A DNA stretch of 7,958 nt, taken from the NCBI GenBank assembly GCA_910588595.1, contig CAJUQU010000176.1, positions 1 to 7,958 on the forward strand. The letters run 5' to 3'. The notes under the pieces are model-generated. The model made no database searches. It was not told the origin of the DNA and worked only from the letters and a program-made list of their open reading frames with translations. Shown here one piece after another: positions 7,101 through 7,958 of this stretch. Positions within the stretch are counted from its first letter, which is position 1. Every line of letters begins with the position of its first letter. The stretch is from an uncultured Lachnospiraceae bacterium (lineage in GTDB: Bacteria > Bacillota_A > Clostridia > Lachnospirales > Lachnospiraceae). Both the position numbers and the translations under genes were made by a program.

Positions 7101-7418
7101 CAGGGAACCTACAATCTGATCACGGAGACAGGGATCGACGCGGAGCCTGTCAAGAAGCTCCACGAGGGACGTCCGAACATCCTCGACCTCATCACGAACG
7201 GCTCGATCGACCTGATCATAAACTCCCCAGTGGGCAAGGACAGCGTCCACGACGACAGCTATCTCAGAAAGGCTGCGATCAAGGGCAGGATCCCCTACAT
7301 GACCACCATCGCCGGGGCAAGAGCCACCGCGAAGGGCATCCTGTACGTGCAGAAACATGGTAACGCAGACGTCAAGTCACTGCAGCAGCTCCACAGCGAG
7401 ATCAAGGACAAAGCATAA
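4194..7418 (+). CDS. carB: Carbamoyl-phosphate synthase, large subunit
   Basis: CarB makes carbamoyl phosphate from bicarbonate, ammonia and two ATP for pyrimidine and arginine synthesis, normally with ammonia supplied by the glutaminase subunit CarA. At 1074 residues it is the usual full length. The first half carries GSGPIIIGQACEFDYSG near the N-terminus, the glycine loop TMGGAGGG (173-180) and EINPRTSRSS with E298 and N300. The second half starts near residue 553 (KIMILGGGPNRIGQGIEFDY), with LGGRGM (712-717) and EANPRASRT (E833, N835). From about residue 937 the MGS-type allosteric domain follows, including LATQGTYNLI. Both ATP-grasp units look intact. The MPKR start fits the family and has GGAGG (4183-4187) six bases upstream. 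carA is not adjacent: iorB lies upstream, and the stop is followed by repeats and a terminator. No convincing own promoter was found; TTGCCT (4051-4056) and TACACT (4074-4079), 17 bp apart, is a weak candidate. Confidence 0.97.
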   Translation: MPKRNDINKVLIIGSGPIIIGQACEFDYSGTQACKALRKLGYEIVLVNSNPATIMTDPEIADVTYIEPLNVRRLEQIIAKERPDALLPNLGGQSGLNLCSELAKEGVLDKYHVQVIGVQVDAIERGEDRIEFKKSMDAIGIEMARSEVSYSVEEALAIADRLGYPVVLRPAYTMGGAGGGLVYNKEELRTVCTRGLQASLVGQVLVEESILGWEELELEIVRDAEGNMITVCFIENIDPLGTHTGDSFCSAPMLTISEELQKRLQEQAYRIVDSVKVIGGTNVQFAHDPVTDRIVVIEINPRTSRSSALASKATGFPIALVSAMLAAGLTLKDIECGKYGTLDKYVPDGDYVVIKFARWAFEKFKGVEDKLGTQMRAVGEVMSIGKTYKEAFQKAIRSLETGRYGLGHAKDYDTKTKEELLLMLAHPSSDRHFIMYEALRKGATVDEIFDITKVKHYFVRQMQELVEEEESLARSKGSLPADEALISAKKNGFSDKYLSQILEIPEDAIRAKRIELGVEEAWEGVHVSGTPDSAYYYSTYNAADKNPVSDKPKIMILGGGPNRIGQGIEFDYCCVHASLALKELGFETIIVNCNPETVSTDYDTSDKLYFEPLTLEDVLSIYHKEKPLGVIAQFGGQTPLNLASELEKNGVKILGTPPSVIDLAEDRDQFRSMMDKLGIPMPEAGMATTVEEALEIARNIGYPVMVRPSYVLGGRGMEVVYDDESMAGYMNAAVGVTPDRPILIDRFLNHALECEADAISDGTHAFVPAVMEHIELAGVHSGDSACIIPSVHISEENVATIKEYTKKIAEEMHVKGLMNMQYAIEKGKVYVLEANPRASRTVPLVSKVCNIRMVPLATDIITSEITSRPSPVSDLREKEIPYYGVKEAVFPFNMFPEVDPVLGPEMRSTGEVLGLSPYYGEAFYKAQEATQTQLPLKGTVLISVNGKDKPEVVEIAQLFHDAGFEILATQGTYNLITETGIDAEPVKKLHEGRPNILDLITNGSIDLIINSPVGKDSVHDDSYLRKAAIKGRIPYMTTIAGARATAKGILYVQKHGNADVKSLQQLHSEIKDKA

Positions 7419-7442
7419 AAATCTGAGTATACGCCTGCACTC

Positions 7443-7458
7443 GTCAGCCTCTGCTGAC
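7443..7458 (+). other. Small perfect hairpin after carB
   Basis: GTCAGC (7443-7448) pairs with GCTGAC (7453-7458) around a CTCT loop, 25 bp after the carB stop. It lacks a U-run, so it is not a terminator by itself. It sits directly before the first CATACTTCC repeat, in the same place where the later repeat copies have their own CTGCTG...CAG hairpin. Confidence 0.5.
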
Positions 7459-7625
7459 ATACTTCCTCTGGGCGCCCGTATACATGAAGAAAAAGCAATC
7501 CCGACTCCTGCTGTTTGACAGAATCATACTTCCTCTGGGTACCCGCATACATGAAGAGAAGACAATCCCGACTTCTGCTGTTTGGCAGAATCATACTTCC
7601 TCTGGGTGCCCGTATATATGAAGAG
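7458..7625 (+). repeat. 67-bp tandem repeat, two full copies and one partial
   Basis: Copies begin with CATACTTCCTCTGGG at 7458, 7525 and 7592, exactly 67 bp apart. Copies one and two differ at eight of 67 positions (about 88% identical). The third keeps only about 34 bp, ending at GAAGAG inside the 5' arm of the terminator. Changes cluster at the YR centre of the GGGYRCCC palindrome (GGGCGCCC, GGGTACCC, GGGTGCCC) and in the purine-rich stretch after ATGAA. Copy two ends with TTCTGC/GCAGAA, which can form a hairpin; copy one forms it less well. The 67-bp unit is not a multiple of three and no reading frame continues through it, so it is probably non-coding 3' UTR or spacer. Confidence 0.9.
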
Positions 7626-7674
7626 CCAAGTGAGGCGGTTAACCGTCTTACTTGGCTCTTTTATCTTATTTTAG
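7621..7674 (+). terminator. Strong intrinsic terminator downstream of carB
   Basis: Bases 7621-7640 are complementary to 7641-7660 over the whole length, with only two G-T pairs. This gives a stem of up to 18 bp closed by a short loop at GTTAAC, followed by a T-rich tract (TTTT, ATC, TTATTTT). No T-run is present on the other side, so it acts on plus-strand transcripts only. It is the expected end of the carB transcript, which would include the 67-bp repeats. Confidence 0.92.
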
Positions 7675-7958
7675 GCAATTATCATTTCTCGGAGCATTCA
7701 CAAAATCATTCCTTCATCTTTACGAGTTACACAAAACGCAAGCACTACCGGCTAAAGTTGATAGGTTCAATGTGCTTCTAAAACAGCCTAAAGTGTGATG
7801 CCTAAAAGTTATCTATTTAGCTTTACTCTTTATCCCATGTTATGGTTTGATACATATAAAATATTTTCTGCAATTTTCAATGATGAGCATTATACATCCT
7901 TATACCTGAATTATTCATGAGTAAATAAAAAAGCTCAGAATTGCCAAACCTTGCTCCA
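7675..7958. other. AT-rich region without a recognisable gene
   Basis: After the terminator, 284 bp of AT-rich DNA show no frame with a ribosome binding site and plausible protein on either strand. GCCTAAA occurs twice close together (near 7787 and 7800). At the right edge two minus-strand frames are open for only 13-26 codons before a stop, so the tail of a gene lying outside cannot be excluded. Near 7927-7933 an A-run would be a T-run on the minus strand and could end a terminator whose other arm is outside the window. Confidence 0.5.

Noticed and set aside
6435..7358. Long minus-strand open frame (307 codons) inside carB
   Set aside because: It lies fully opposite the well-conserved carB and has no ribosome binding site of its own. 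It is a shadow of GC-biased third positions.
7515..7781. 88-codon plus-strand frame across the tandem repeats and terminator
   Set aside because: The 67-bp repeat breaks frame between copies and the frame reads through a strong terminator. No ribosome binding site or protein features are visible.

Overview
The window looks like the chromosome of an anaerobic, low-to-mid GC Firmicute, most likely a gut Clostridia/Lachnospiraceae-type bacterium. The reasons are strong AGGAGG-type ribosome binding sites, AT-rich spacers around GC-richer genes, intrinsic terminators with U-runs, and a ferredoxin-dependent 2-oxoacid oxidoreductase. This placement is inferred from style and gene content, not from a database match.

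Layout: (1) Positions 1-1085, minus strand, hold the first 361 codons of an AMP-forming acyl-CoA synthetase of the ANL superfamily; the gene runs off the left edge. (2) Positions 1086-1572 are a divergent regulatory spacer with a promoter for each side, several short inverted repeats, and a terminator-like hairpin at the very start of the predicted iorA transcript. (3) iorA (1573-3309) and iorB (3341-3910) encode the two subunits of indolepyruvate:ferredoxin oxidoreductase and form a tight pair. (4) Positions 3911-4193 hold a 168-bp quasi-palindromic element (57-nt arms, 41/57 matching, no gaps) and then an 8-bp long-range hairpin ahead of the next gene. (5) carB (4194-7418) encodes the full-length large subunit of carbamoyl-phosphate synthetase, with no carA beside it. 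(6) Positions 7419-7674 are a 3' region with a 67-bp tandem repeat (two full copies and one partial) running straight into a strong intrinsic terminator. (7) Positions 7675-7958 are AT-rich and without a recognisable gene.

How the genes fit together: IorAB converts aryl pyruvates (indolepyruvate, phenylpyruvate, hydroxyphenylpyruvate) to aryl-acetyl-CoA, CO2 and reduced ferredoxin. It can in principle run in reverse. A divergently transcribed acyl-CoA ligase could make or consume the aryl-acetyl-CoA, giving either aromatic amino acid fermentation or reductive salvage of arylacetates; this link is an inference from position. CarB is a pyrimidine/arginine gene with no obvious biochemical connection to IorAB.

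The coding content is ordinary. The least explained sequence is non-coding: the palindromic element between iorB and carB, the 67-bp repeats behind carB, and the hairpin directly after the iorA promoter.
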